Shown piece after piece: positions 49,595-58,532 of a stretch of DNA of 64,000 bases. The notes below the pieces were generated by a model, which saw only the letters and a list, made by a program, of their open reading frames with translations, was not told the origin of the DNA and did no database searches. The DNA is from Methylovirgula sp. Its GTDB lineage: Bacteria; Pseudomonadota; Alphaproteobacteria; Rhizobiales; Beijerinckiaceae. Position 1 is the stretch's first letter. The number at the start of each line of letters is the position of its first letter. The DNA lies in the NCBI RefSeq assembly GCF_037200945.1, contig NZ_JBBCGP010000001.1, positions 2,230,501 to 2,294,500 of the forward strand, read 5' to 3'. Made by a program: the position numbers and the translations under genes.

Positions 49595-50203
49595 CTACTT
49601 GCCGCCATCGAAGACGCGTAAATGTCCGCGAATATCCGCGGGCCGTTCGTTTGTTCGCGCTTTCGCCGCGAAAGCCAATGCCGAAGCCTTGCTCATATTC
49701 GGCCAATTCGGCTGTGCTTCGATCGTGCGTAGCGCGCGCAATTTGAAGTGCGTGGCGGGTAAAAGACCAACCCACGGTGGTTGCGCCGCTGGCGTCGCGA
49801 GGCCAAGCAAACGAGAAGCGGCGTAACCGCCATGCCGCAGCGGAAGAAGCAAAATCTCGATATCGGCATCGCGATAACCTTCGGGTGAAGCGTTGACCGC
49901 GGCGAGAATCGGACACGCAGCTTCGATCGCCGTCATCAGTGCGGCGGCGACGTTGCGTGCATCCTGCGGTTGCCAAAGGCCTAGGAACGATCGGCCCAAT
50001 TGTTCGGCGCAGAAAAATGCATTGAGCCGTGTTCCAGCCATCAGGAAGGGGAACTGATGCGCTACGTCCAGATCGAGCATGAAGAGATCGCTCAGCGTGC
50101 CGCGAATGGCCGCGAGATCGATATCGGCACGGTCGGGTGCCAACTCGTCGCCACGCAGCCTATTCCAATAGGCCAAAAGCTCTCGGGTCGCTTGCTGTCT
50201 CAT
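49595..50203 (-). CDS. PAS_5 domain protein
   Basis: A 202-aa protein of the PAS_5 family (PF07310) common in alphaproteobacteria: RELLAYWNRLRGDELAPDRADIDLAAIRG, then FMLDLDVAHQFPFLMAGTRLNAFF and GRSFLGLW. The fold is PAS-like; ligand and partner are unknown. The start at 50203 has GGGGAAG just upstream; a longer frame continues but without family similarity. It is in its own unit between the PilZ gene and a divergent monooxygenase-like gene. Confidence 0.85.
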   Translation of the reverse strand: MRQQATRELLAYWNRLRGDELAPDRADIDLAAIRGTLSDLFMLDLDVAHQFPFLMAGTRLNAFFCAEQLGRSFLGLWQPQDARNVAAALMTAIEAACPILAAVNASPEGYRDADIEILLLPLRHGGYAASRLLGLATPAAQPPWVGLLPATHFKLRALRTIEAQPNWPNMSKASALAFAAKARTNERPADIRGHLRVFDGGK

Positions 50204-50540
50204 TCTTCCCCATCGCCCCCAAGGCCGGACCCCTTTGACGCGCCTTTGTCCTGAAATGGCACGTCCGGAGATCGAATATTTCGAACCTATCGGGGAGGCT
50301 GCAGCCGATGTGCCAGCCTGCCGGGCGCTTCGCGAAAGCACGTGCGACGCTCTCTTCACGAACCCGAGAGGCCAGTAACGAACCGTGCGGCAGGCACGAA
50401 AACCTCAGGACGAACAGGTGACGCAGTGGTCTGTGGCGCGTCAAGATTGCGCCGTATCATGTCCCCGTTTTTCGTGCCTGTTCGCCCGCTTTCCACCGCC
50501 GCTTGGAATTGTTCCGTTCCTTGCATCAGGAGATAAATTC

Positions 50541-50843
50541 ATGACCAGCGTCGCCCTCTACGTCGAGCTCAAGGCTAAACCTGGAAAAGAGGAAGAGGTC
50601 GCCGCCTTTCTGGCTGGCGCGCAAAGCCTTGCCGTAAGCGAGGCGGGAACCATTGTCTGGTTAGCGGCACGCGTCGATAAGGACACGTTTTTCATTTTCG
50701 ACGCTTTTAATGATGAAGCCGGACGCAACGCCCATCTGAACGGCCCGATCGCGGCAGCTCTCATGGCCAATGCCGAGAAGCTTCTCGCGACGGCGCCCGT
50801 CATTCACAAAGCGGATGTTCTGGCGGACAAATTGCCTGCCTGA
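50541..50843 (+). CDS. Antibiotic biosynthesis monooxygenase (ABM)-domain protein
   Basis: A 100-aa protein of the ABM/YgiN fold: MTSVALYVELKAKPGKEEEVAAFLAGAQSLAV, then WLAARVDKDTFFIFDAFNDEAGRNAHLNG. Such small dimeric ferredoxin-like proteins act as quinol or heme-related monooxygenases or have regulatory use. The ATG at 50541 has CAGGAGA eight bases upstream. The frame is open further upstream but that part lacks similarity. It stands before dusA, with a 20-base gap. Confidence 0.85.
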   Translation: MTSVALYVELKAKPGKEEEVAAFLAGAQSLAVSEAGTIVWLAARVDKDTFFIFDAFNDEAGRNAHLNGPIAAALMANAEKLLATAPVIHKADVLADKLPA

Positions 50844-50863
50844 TATAGGCTGGCGCATTCCCT

Positions 50864-51883
50864 GTGGATGAGCCAACGTTGACGAAGACGATTGATGAAC
50901 TGAGCCACCGTTTCTGCGTGGCGCCGATGATGGATTGGACAGACCGGCATTGCCGTGTTTTCCATCGTCTATTGTCGCGCCGCGCGCGGCTTTATACCGA
51001 GATGGTGACGGCCGCGGCGATCATGCATGGCGACCGCCAGCGGCTCCTCGGTTTCGACGCGCAGGAACATCCGCTTGCCGTGCAGCTTGGCGGTTCGGAA
51101 CCGGTGATGCTCGCCGAAGCTGCCGTGATCGCGGCCGATTTCGACTATGACGAGATCAATCTCAATATCGGCTGCCCATCGGAGCGCGTGCAGAACGGCG
51201 CGTTCGGGGCCTGCCTCATGCGCGAGCCCGACCTCGTCGCCGATTGTGTCGCGGCAATGAAAGCGCGCGTTCGCGTGCCTGTCACCGTCAAATGCCGGAT
51301 CGGCGTGGACGAGCAGGAGCCAGAGGCCTTGTCGATCTTCGCAGGGCGGGTGATCGCGGCCGGTGCCGATCTGCTCATCGTTCATGCCCGTAAGGCGTGG
51401 CTGAAAGGTTTGTCGCCGCGCGAGAACCGCAGCGTTCCGCCATTGGATTACGCGCGCGTGCGCGCCTTGAAGAACGAATATCCGAATGTGCCGATCGTGT
51501 TGAACGGCGGCTTGATCGAGATCGGGCAGATGCAAGCCGAACTCGAACACCTTGACGGCGTGATGGTCGGCCGTGCTGCGTATCAGGACCCGGCGATACT
51601 CATGACGGTCGATTCGGCCCTCTTCGGCGAACCCGCACCTATGTCGAGCCGCCATGCCGCGCTCGAAGCTTTCATGCCCTATATCGAAGCACGCCTCGCT
51701 GAAGGCGTGTCGCTCTCTTCGATGACACGGCACGTTCTCGGGCTTTACAACGGCCTGCCGGGCGCACGCGCCTTCCGCCGCCATCTCGCCACAGAGGCAG
51801 TGAAACCTGGCGCGGGACTAGATGTGCTGCGCGCCGCGATGAACTTCGTGCCGGAGCACGCGATTGCGGAGGCCGCCGAATGA
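50864..51883 (+). CDS. dusA: tRNA-dihydrouridine synthase DusA
   Basis: A 339-aa flavoenzyme that reduces uridines in the D loop of tRNA. FMN-barrel motifs are VAPMMDWTDRHCR at the N-terminus, NLNIGCPSERVQNGAFGACLM with the catalytic cysteine (here in ACLM), VKCRIGVDEQE, IVHARKAWLKGLSP and GVMVGRAAYQDP, which are DusA-type. Length is normal. It begins GTG and ends overlapping the next gene by four bases. Confidence 0.93.
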   Translation: MDEPTLTKTIDELSHRFCVAPMMDWTDRHCRVFHRLLSRRARLYTEMVTAAAIMHGDRQRLLGFDAQEHPLAVQLGGSEPVMLAEAAVIAADFDYDEINLNIGCPSERVQNGAFGACLMREPDLVADCVAAMKARVRVPVTVKCRIGVDEQEPEALSIFAGRVIAAGADLLIVHARKAWLKGLSPRENRSVPPLDYARVRALKNEYPNVPIVLNGGLIEIGQMQAELEHLDGVMVGRAAYQDPAILMTVDSALFGEPAPMSSRHAALEAFMPYIEARLAEGVSLSSMTRHVLGLYNGLPGARAFRRHLATEAVKPGAGLDVLRAAMNFVPEHAIAEAAE

Positions 51884-52437
51884 ACGCCAGAGACATGCGC
51901 GATGCTGTGGCCAGCAAAGTGCCCGCTGTTACGCTTGTCTTCTGGATCATCAAGATTGCCGCGACGACGCTTGGCGAGACGGGTGGCGATAGCGTCACGA
52001 TGACATTGAACTGGGGTTATCTCGCCGGAACCGCGTTGTTTCTTGCTGCGCTCGTCGTGCTTGTCGCGTTGCAAATTGCGGCGAAGAAATTTCATCCCTG
52101 GCTCTATTGGGCGACGATCGCGGATTTCGCCGATCGTTCGTTGGGCATCGGATATGCCGGTGGTTCGACGCTGCTTTTCGTCTGTCTGATGGCGGTGCTG
52201 GCGCTCTGGTATTGGACTCAAGGCTCGATTGCCGTCGAGACAGTAACGACGCCGAAAGTCGAAGCCTTCTATTGGGCGCCGATCACATTCTCACAGACGC
52301 TTGGCACCGCATTGGGCGGGCTCGCTTTCAGCCGGCCGCTCGCCTCGCTCATTCTGGCGGTCTTCATCATCGGGTGCATTCTCATCCTGCCGCAGCGGGC
52401 AGGCACGCATCCGGGCGAGGCACACGCGACGTCGTAG
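51880..52437 (+). CDS. COG4705-type membrane protein, apparently shortened
   Basis: A 185-aa membrane protein with five or so hydrophobic segments. KVPAVTLVFWIIKIAATTLGETGGD and FADRSLGIGYAGGSTLLFV, then FYWAPITFSQTLGTALGG, match the COG4705 family of membrane-anchored proteins of unknown role. Family members that I recall are about 250 residues; here the part after TLGTALG runs at once into FSRPLASLILAV, as if a segment of about 60 residues had been lost. The ATGA overlap with dusA suggests cotranscription. Confidence 0.75.
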   Translation: MNARDMRDAVASKVPAVTLVFWIIKIAATTLGETGGDSVTMTLNWGYLAGTALFLAALVVLVALQIAAKKFHPWLYWATIADFADRSLGIGYAGGSTLLFVCLMAVLALWYWTQGSIAVETVTTPKVEAFYWAPITFSQTLGTALGGLAFSRPLASLILAVFIIGCILILPQRAGTHPGEAHATS

Positions 52438-52441
52438 CGTA

Positions 52442-53542
52442 TCATTGCGGCGTCAGGAAAATCCGCATGAGCAAAGCGATCAGATCCGATTGCCGGTGTG
52501 TCTCCGTCTTGGCAAAGATCGAGCGCAATTGCGTGCGCACCGTCTTCATCGACAGATTAAATTCGTCGGCGATCTCAGCCAATGTCGCGCCTCTCGCAAG
52601 CTCTTTGGCGACGCGCGCCTCGGCCGGCGTAAGGCCGAGCAGCCGCATGAGACGGTCGTGGGCGATATCCGGACGATCGTAGGGATCGATGATTGTGAGA
52701 ATGGCTTTTGCCATTTGAAACATATCCGCGCGTGCGTTCACGAGCGGCGCAATGCGTAGAAACAGCGGCCGGCCCTGCGGTCGTTTCAAAGCCACCATTT
52801 CCGTCAAATCCCCGCTCAATAGCAGCCCGGGTGAGGTCGCCATACCGATCATGCGGCGCAGTGCGGCCGTCGCGTCGCGATCGTGCGGGATGATCATGCC
52901 GCCTTGCAAGCGCGCGGCGCTGTTCAGGAGCCGCTCGGCCTCGGGATTCATCAGCGTGACGCGGCCGGCATAATCCAGCAGTGCTGCGCCGGTCCGCATC
53001 GTGGTGAAAGTTTCAAGCGCGCCTTCATTGCGCGCGATGCCCAGCGCCGTGGCCAGCCGTCCGGCCTGTTGGAGATGCGGCAGCACTTTGTTCAGGGTTG
53101 ACGCTTGCTCCGTGGTGAACGGCTCCTTGCCGCGCTCGATAGAAGCTTGGATCGGTCCCAGGTTGAAAGCGAGAAAGCTGCGCAGGTCGAAACGATCGAA
53201 AAAATCTGCCTGAATGGGCTGAAGGTCCAATTGTGCCGGTGTGAGCAGATCGGTTTCGGTGAAAATCTTGAGATTGTTGCGGGCCATGAATTCGCGGCCG
53301 GCCATGCGGAAATTCTGGCTGTACCAACCTTCGCGGAAGAAGACGTCAACACTTTCTTCCAGGCCCGGCGAACATGCGTGCCACGGCACCCCTGATTGCT
53401 GCGGGTAAAGAAACAGACTGCCGGATCCATTGAAGGCATTCGACAGTGTCTTGAGTGCCCCCGGCCAGAACGCCGGTGTCATCGCAGCTTCATAAAACTG
53501 GCTGACGGCCTCGGAGAGCAAACGATGATCGATGTCACCCAC
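52442..53542 (-). CDS. LuxR-family transcriptional regulator
   Basis: A 366-aa regulator with a C-terminal LuxR helix-turn-helix (LTPAEARVAKELARGATLAEIADEFNLSMKTVRTQLRSIFAKT) and an N-terminal 290-residue region without recognised domain, perhaps PAS/GAF-like in the centre (GAALLDYAGRVTLMNPEAERLL has the look of a PAS start). No receiver or autoinducer-binding domain is evident. It converges on the COG4705 gene with a four-base gap. Target genes are not evident. Confidence 0.85.
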   Translation of the reverse strand: MGDIDHRLLSEAVSQFYEAAMTPAFWPGALKTLSNAFNGSGSLFLYPQQSGVPWHACSPGLEESVDVFFREGWYSQNFRMAGREFMARNNLKIFTETDLLTPAQLDLQPIQADFFDRFDLRSFLAFNLGPIQASIERGKEPFTTEQASTLNKVLPHLQQAGRLATALGIARNEGALETFTTMRTGAALLDYAGRVTLMNPEAERLLNSAARLQGGMIIPHDRDATAALRRMIGMATSPGLLLSGDLTEMVALKRPQGRPLFLRIAPLVNARADMFQMAKAILTIIDPYDRPDIAHDRLMRLLGLTPAEARVAKELARGATLAEIADEFNLSMKTVRTQLRSIFAKTETHRQSDLIALLMRIFLTPQ

Positions 53543-53938
53543 GCTTCGTCTCCCTGAAATTCCAGTCGTTCGCAGACTGTCAGACAGCGCAAAAACACGC
53601 GGAGAGTTGTAACGCGTAATCGGCCGTGCGGAACAAAGGGCGAAATTACCTTAGCCCGTCACGTTGCAAGTAGGCAACGCCGCACAGCCAAACTGGCCCA
53701 GCATACCTCATTTGCCCGAAGCGGCTTCGTTCTCGGAATGCCAAGATATGGCGCCGTCCCACGAATTATGGGCCGCATCATCGCTGGCAGGCAGCAATGC
53801 GTTTTAGGTAGAAATTTTCAGGCAGACCTTTGCACGAGATAAATTTTTTATGCGGCGCCGATTCCAGTGATCGGCGCCGCTTTATTTTTGCTTTCAAATG
53901 GCCTGCCGTCCAATTCGTTTGCGGCCGCTGCGGCGCTT
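53543..53938. other. Gene-free intergenic region
   Basis: About 400 bases between a LuxR-type gene (its start at 53542) and the end of chaA. It should contain the promoter of the LuxR gene. The only clear structure is a strong hairpin terminator at 53852-53889. No coding gene ends there on the plus strand, so a small non-coding transcript is possible. Confidence 0.5.
53852..53889 (+). terminator. Strong rho-independent terminator
   Basis: GCGGCGCCGAT (53852-53862) pairs perfectly with ATCGGCGCCGC (53870-53880) around a seven-base loop and is followed by TTTATTTTT. On the plus strand it stops transcription from the left, where there is no gene; on the minus strand it lies beyond the chaA end but lacks a direct T-run. 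Confidence 0.8.
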
Positions 53939-55039
53939 TCAGCCTTCGATCAACAGCAGCACATAGGACAGAAACAGCAGCAGGTGGACGATACCTTGCA
54001 GGATGTTCGTCCGGCCGCTGGCGAAGGTGACGACGCTCACCGCCAGCGTCAGCAGCAGCATCACGAAATCTGTGTGCTCGAGGCCAAGATCGAGGCCGCG
54101 GCCGGTGATATGGCTCATGATGATCATCGCCGGGATGGTGAGGCCAATGGTCGAGAGCACCGAACCTAGAAAGATGTTCATCGATCGTTGCAGATGATTG
54201 CGCATGGCTGCCTTGGCAGCGCCAAGCGCCTCGGGCGTTGCAACGAGCAATGCGATGACAAGGCCACCGAGGGCATCCGGAAAATGCTGCGTCTCAACCA
54301 GATAATCGATCGGATGCGCGAGCTTTTCGGCGAGCGACACGACCGGGATCATATAGGCGAGCAGCAGCACCGCGTGCGGAAAGATCGGCTCCCGCACTTT
54401 GGCGAAATGTTCGATCGGTTCATCGCCGAGGGTGAAGAAACCGCGATGCCGTCCGGTCTGGATCACGAGGAACGCGCAATAAAGTCCCGCCGACATCACA
54501 ATCAGGAAAATCTGCTGATGCGCCGATAAGCGTGGCCCCGGAGTGGTCTGAGTGAAATCGGGCATGATGAGGCTGAAGACGGCGAGCGGGATGATGACGC
54601 CGAGAAAAGCGTTCGCGCCCTGCAGATTGTAGTGCTGCTCGGCGTGGCGCAGCCCGCCGACGAGGAGCGAGAGGCCGACCATGCCGTTGAGGATGATCAT
54701 CACGACCGCGAACAGCGTGTCGCGGACCAGCGTCGGGTTGTTGGCCCCGTGCAGCATCACCGCGGAAATGCTCATCACCTCGACCGCGGTAACCGAGAGG
54801 GTGAGGATCAGCGTGCCGTAGGGCTCGCCGAGCCGCTCGGCCAAAGCATCGGCGTGGCGCACGACGGCGAGCGCCGAGGCAAGAATGACGCTGAAAAGCC
54901 AGAGAAAGACGAGCGCGAGCCAAAGCGGATTGGACAGCCCCGCGAAAAGCTCGTTCCCCCAGCGCCAGAAGGCCGCGACCGTCGCGACGCTGACGAACAA
55001 CAGCCATTCTTTGCGGAGGAAGTTCTTCAATGCATCCAT
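53939..55039 (-). CDS. chaA: Calcium/proton antiporter ChaA
   Basis: A 366-aa cation exchanger of the CaCA superfamily with eleven or so membrane spans in two halves. The alpha repeats are visible: EPYGTLILTLSVTAVEVMSISAVM in the first half and GLVIALLVATPEALGAAKAAM with its PEA motif in the second. ChaA expels sodium, calcium or potassium in exchange for protons. The start at 55039 (MDALKNFLRKEW) is preferred; the frame opens a few codons earlier. It is monocistronic by layout. Confidence 0.9.
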   Translation of the reverse strand: MDALKNFLRKEWLLFVSVATVAAFWRWGNELFAGLSNPLWLALVFLWLFSVILASALAVVRHADALAERLGEPYGTLILTLSVTAVEVMSISAVMLHGANNPTLVRDTLFAVVMIILNGMVGLSLLVGGLRHAEQHYNLQGANAFLGVIIPLAVFSLIMPDFTQTTPGPRLSAHQQIFLIVMSAGLYCAFLVIQTGRHRGFFTLGDEPIEHFAKVREPIFPHAVLLLAYMIPVVSLAEKLAHPIDYLVETQHFPDALGGLVIALLVATPEALGAAKAAMRNHLQRSMNIFLGSVLSTIGLTIPAMIIMSHITGRGLDLGLEHTDFVMLLLTLAVSVVTFASGRTNILQGIVHLLLFLSYVLLLIEG

Positions 55040-55131
55040 GAAGCGGCCAGCCCCCATTTGCCGCGGAGAATTAGGCTAGTTAGCCCGGAGGCCGGAACAG
55101 CGGCAAGCCGATGCCGGCAGATGAGGGTGAA

Positions 55132-56589
55132 TTATCTCTCCTCCACGGCATCCCGTAGCCGCTCGATCGTCGTCTGCATCTCGTGTGCGTCGAGGCTGGC
55201 GAAGCCAAGCCGGGCGGCGGGCTTGGTCTTGCCGTTGATCGTGCATTGCGTGCTCGTCAGGAATTGCGGCGTCCCATGCGGCCAGCGCTGTTCCAGTTTG
55301 GCGATATCGAAATCCTCCGCAAAGCGCACCCAGAAAGCCAGGCCGCCCGTCGGCGTATCGAAACTCGCGAAATCGCCGAGTTCATTCTGCAGCGCATCGG
55401 CGAACGCCAGACGCCGTCTGTCGAAGATGGCGTGGACGCGCTTGATGTGACGGCGCAATTGCCCGGATTCGATCAATTCGACAATGGCGAGTTCGGTGAT
55501 CGGATCGCCCTGCCGGTCGATGGCGCCGATCCAATTGCCGATCTGTTGAATGAGCTTTATCGGTCCAGCGACATAGCCGACGCGTAGGCTTGGCGAGAGC
55601 ACTTTCGAGAACGAGCCGACATAGATGATCTGCCCGGCGTGGTCGTTGCTCGCCAGCGGAAACATCGGCTGATGATCGAACTGGAATTCATGGTCGTAAT
55701 CGTCCTCGATCACAATGAAGCCGAATTGCGCGGCGAGCGCGCGCAGCCGTAGCCGGGCGCTCGGGCGCAACACGACGGTCGTCGGGAATTGATGACCGGG
55801 CGTGAGATAGACGGCGCGCACGCGTGTACGGCGGCAGATCGCTTCAAGATGATTGAGGTCGATGCCTTCGGGGCCAAGCTTGGCCGCCTGCACTTTGGCG
55901 CCGGCCAGCGTGAAGGCCTGCACCGCGGGCGGATAGGTCAGTTCCTCGAAGATGACGGTGTCGTCTTTGGCGACGATGCTGTGGGCGATGACGTACAGCG
56001 CCATCTGGCTGCCGCGCGTCACGCAGATGTTCTCCGGCGTCGTATTGAGGCCGCGCGTCATGTTGAGCATTTTCGAGATCGATTGACGCAAGGCCTCCGT
56101 GCCGCGCGGATCGCCATAACCGAGCAGCCTTTGCCGCGAGGCCGCGCGCGCCGCGCCCGCATAGGCCTGCGCGATCGCCATCGTCGGGATCAGCCGCTGA
56201 TCCGGCACGCCGTCATCGAACCCGGTCTTGGCCTCGCGTGGCCAGAGTAGGGGCGGTTTCACAGCGCGGCCGCGCGCCTCAGGGAACGTCTGTGCGGGTT
56301 CCGGCTCAAACTTCTCCGGCGCGCCGTCGCGGATATTGCGCGCGATGAACGTGCCGCGCCTCTGGTCGGTCGTCACCCAGCCCTGCGCCGCCAATTCGTC
56401 GTAAGCTTGAACAACGGTTTTGCGGTTTACCTCGAGATCTTTGGCAAGGTCGCGGGTGCCGGGCAGACTGTCGCCCGCGGTGAGCCGCCCGCGCTGGATT
56501 TCTTCGATGATCGCTTGGGCGATCCGCACGCTGAGGCTGCCGCGCCCCTCGGCGCGGACGATGAGATTCGGATTCCATGGACGAAGCAT
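55132..56589 (-). CDS. MocR/PdxR-type GntR regulator with aminotransferase domain
   Basis: A 485-aa regulator. Residues 1-80 form a GntR winged helix (LSVRIAQAIIEEIQRGRLTAGDSLPGTRDLAKDLEVNRKTVVQAYDELAAQGW). The rest is a class I aminotransferase fold, with the PLP lysine in VGSFSKVLSPSLRVGY and VIEDDYDHEF. MocR proteins sense PLP or an amino compound. It diverges from the APC permease gene at 57022, with 432 bases between, and probably controls it, as often for MocR regulators and transporters. Confidence 0.9.
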   Translation of the reverse strand: MLRPWNPNLIVRAEGRGSLSVRIAQAIIEEIQRGRLTAGDSLPGTRDLAKDLEVNRKTVVQAYDELAAQGWVTTDQRRGTFIARNIRDGAPEKFEPEPAQTFPEARGRAVKPPLLWPREAKTGFDDGVPDQRLIPTMAIAQAYAGAARAASRQRLLGYGDPRGTEALRQSISKMLNMTRGLNTTPENICVTRGSQMALYVIAHSIVAKDDTVIFEELTYPPAVQAFTLAGAKVQAAKLGPEGIDLNHLEAICRRTRVRAVYLTPGHQFPTTVVLRPSARLRLRALAAQFGFIVIEDDYDHEFQFDHQPMFPLASNDHAGQIIYVGSFSKVLSPSLRVGYVAGPIKLIQQIGNWIGAIDRQGDPITELAIVELIESGQLRRHIKRVHAIFDRRRLAFADALQNELGDFASFDTPTGGLAFWVRFAEDFDIAKLEQRWPHGTPQFLTSTQCTINGKTKPAARLGFASLDAHEMQTTIERLRDAVEER

Positions 56590-57021
56590 TCTGGCCCCTG
56601 AGACGAAGGTCTGGAGACCTGGCGAGGGCGCCAGGCACGTTTCCTCATAAGCAAAGATTGTGCTTGTGGTCCCCTCTGCGGCGTTTAGAGCCAGGGTAGG
56701 CGGGGCCTTGGGGCCAAGCGGTTTTTTAGATTAGAATAAGTGCAAAAAGAAGTTCCAGTGTGGCGCGGAATAAGGCTGCCAGAGCCTAAAGAAAGTGCCG
56801 TTTTCTCTCGGAAAGCGTCAAAACACGCGCTTCAGTGTGCGTCGCCAGAAGCCGTCGCCACGAGCGGGCCTCCTGGACCACCTTGCATTTAAGAACTGGA
56901 TGTTCAGGGCGGGCCAAGGCCCCCCTAGCCTTAAATGCAATTGCGACCCAACGTCGCGAGGCAGGAAGGCTCGTGACCGCTGGCCGCAAGAGGTGCAACC
57001 CTCTTTCGAAAGTTTGTCGCC
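56590..57021. other. Divergent control region between MocR regulator and permease
   Basis: This 432-base gap holds the promoters of both genes. Its main structure is the long inverted repeat at 56883-56940. Any MocR binding site, usually a direct repeat, was not identified with confidence. No tRNA or small gene was seen. Confidence 0.55.
56883..56940 (+). repeat. Long inverted repeat upstream of the permease gene
   Basis: TTGCATTTAAG (56883-56893) and CTTAAATGCAA (56930-56940) are a perfect 11-bp inverted repeat; a GGGCC-AA-GGCCC hairpin sits in the right half of the 36-base loop. In RNA this would be a two-tier hairpin in the leader of the permease gene, 80 bases before its start; in DNA it is a possible operator. 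No known riboswitch was recognised. Confidence 0.55.
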
Positions 57022-58446
57022 ATGGCAATAGCAACGATCCCCGGAAAGCTTAAGGCGAATTGCCTCGGCTTCCCTGAACTGCTCGCGCAGAACATCGCGC
57101 TGATCTCGCCGACGATGACCGCCGCGCTCATCGTCCCCGTCATGTATTCGAACACGGCCGATTGGAGTTGGCTCTCCTATGCGCTCGGCACAATCATGCT
57201 GTTGTTCGTTGCCTTCAACCTCAATCAATTTGCCAAACGTTCCACCTCATCCGGTTCGATGTACGCTTATATCTGCCGCGGCCTGGGATTGACGGCGGGC
57301 GCCATCGGCGGCTGGGCGCTCATCTGGTCTTATCTCGGCATCGCCATGGCGGGTGTCACCGGCTTCACGGTCTTCTCTGGCAAGCTCTTGTCGATGATGG
57401 GTATCAACGCGCCGCCAATCCTTCTTTTCGCGGTCTGCGTTGCAGTTTCCTGGTTCTGCGCCTGGAAGAACGTCAATTTGTCCGCCCGCGCGATGCTGCT
57501 CTGCGAAGGCATTTCGATGGTGCTGATCACCATTCTCGGCTTCATCGTGATGGGCCATCATGGCTTTTCAATCGACACGCCGCAGTTCGACACGAAGACC
57601 ATTCCGTGGTCGAGCATGGGTCTCGGCGTCGTGGTTGCAGTCTTCTCGCTCGTCGGCTTCGAGGCAGCGACCGCCTTCGGCGACGAGGCGAAAGACCCGC
57701 TGAAGACAGTGCCAAGCTCGGTCTATTGGAGCCTGATCATCTCCGGCGTTTTCTTCGTCTTTGTTACTTACTTCGAAGTGCAGGGAACTCGCGGGTATTC
57801 GACGACGCTCGACAAGATCGACCAGCCGCTCAACATCCTCGCGCAACTGGTCCATATCCCATTGCTGCAGATTCCGCTGTCGCTCGGCGCGATGCTGAGC
57901 TTCTTCGCGCTGAACCTGTCCTGCGTCAGCGCAGGCGGCCGCATCATCTATGCGCTGGGGCGTCACGGCATTCTGCCGGCAGCAACGGCTTCCGCGCATA
58001 ACACAAACGAGACGCCGCATATCGCGGTGACGATCATGGCGCTCATGTCGTTCATTGTCCCGACGGTGGCGACGTTGGTTGGAAAAGTCGCGTTGCTCGA
58101 CCTCTTCAACGATGTCGGCACCTGCGCGGCCTTTGGCTTCGTGACCGTCTATGCGCTGATCACCGTCGCGGCGCCGGTCTATCTCAAGAAGATCGGCGAA
58201 CTGAAGCCGATCGATATCGCGGGCTGCGTTGCGTCCCTGCTGCTGCTGGCCGTGCCGGCGATCGGCAGCGTCTATCCGGTGCCGTCGCCGCCGGTGAACT
58301 ACTTCCCCTATGCCTTCCTGGCCTATCTCGCAGTCGGCGCCATCTGGATCGCGGCCTACTATCGCCGCACCCCGACGGCTCCCGAACTGATCAAGGACGA
58401 CCTCGACCAGAGCCATGCCCGTTACAGTGCGGTCGCCGGCGAATAA
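57022..58446 (+). CDS. APC-superfamily amino acid permease
   Basis: A 474-aa transporter with about twelve membrane spans. The APC family marks are NIALISPTMTAALIVPV at the start and the SLVGFEAATAFGDEAKDPLKTVPSSV segment after the sixth span. Substrate may be an amino acid or amine, as suggested by the divergent MocR regulator. The start ATG at 57022 lacks a clear ribosome site. A hairpin terminator follows about 25 bases after the stop. Confidence 0.88.
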   Translation: MAIATIPGKLKANCLGFPELLAQNIALISPTMTAALIVPVMYSNTADWSWLSYALGTIMLLFVAFNLNQFAKRSTSSGSMYAYICRGLGLTAGAIGGWALIWSYLGIAMAGVTGFTVFSGKLLSMMGINAPPILLFAVCVAVSWFCAWKNVNLSARAMLLCEGISMVLITILGFIVMGHHGFSIDTPQFDTKTIPWSSMGLGVVVAVFSLVGFEAATAFGDEAKDPLKTVPSSVYWSLIISGVFFVFVTYFEVQGTRGYSTTLDKIDQPLNILAQLVHIPLLQIPLSLGAMLSFFALNLSCVSAGGRIIYALGRHGILPAATASAHNTNETPHIAVTIMALMSFIVPTVATLVGKVALLDLFNDVGTCAAFGFVTVYALITVAAPVYLKKIGELKPIDIAGCVASLLLLAVPAIGSVYPVPSPPVNYFPYAFLAYLAVGAIWIAAYYRRTPTAPELIKDDLDQSHARYSAVAGE

Positions 58447-58470
58447 CAGTCGGGCATCCGCTAAAACGAG

Positions 58471-58500
58471 AAGCGCGCCATACTGGCGCGCTTTTCATTT
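58471..58500 (+). terminator. Rho-independent terminator of the permease gene
   Basis: AAGCGCGCC (58471-58479) and GGCGCGCTT (58485-58493) form a 9-bp stem around ATACT, and TTCATTT follows. It stands after the permease stop (58446) and before the convergent ATPase gene end (58533). Confidence 0.8.
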
Positions 58501-58532
58501 CAGGCTTCAATTCGGACGTTCAGTTCGTTGTC

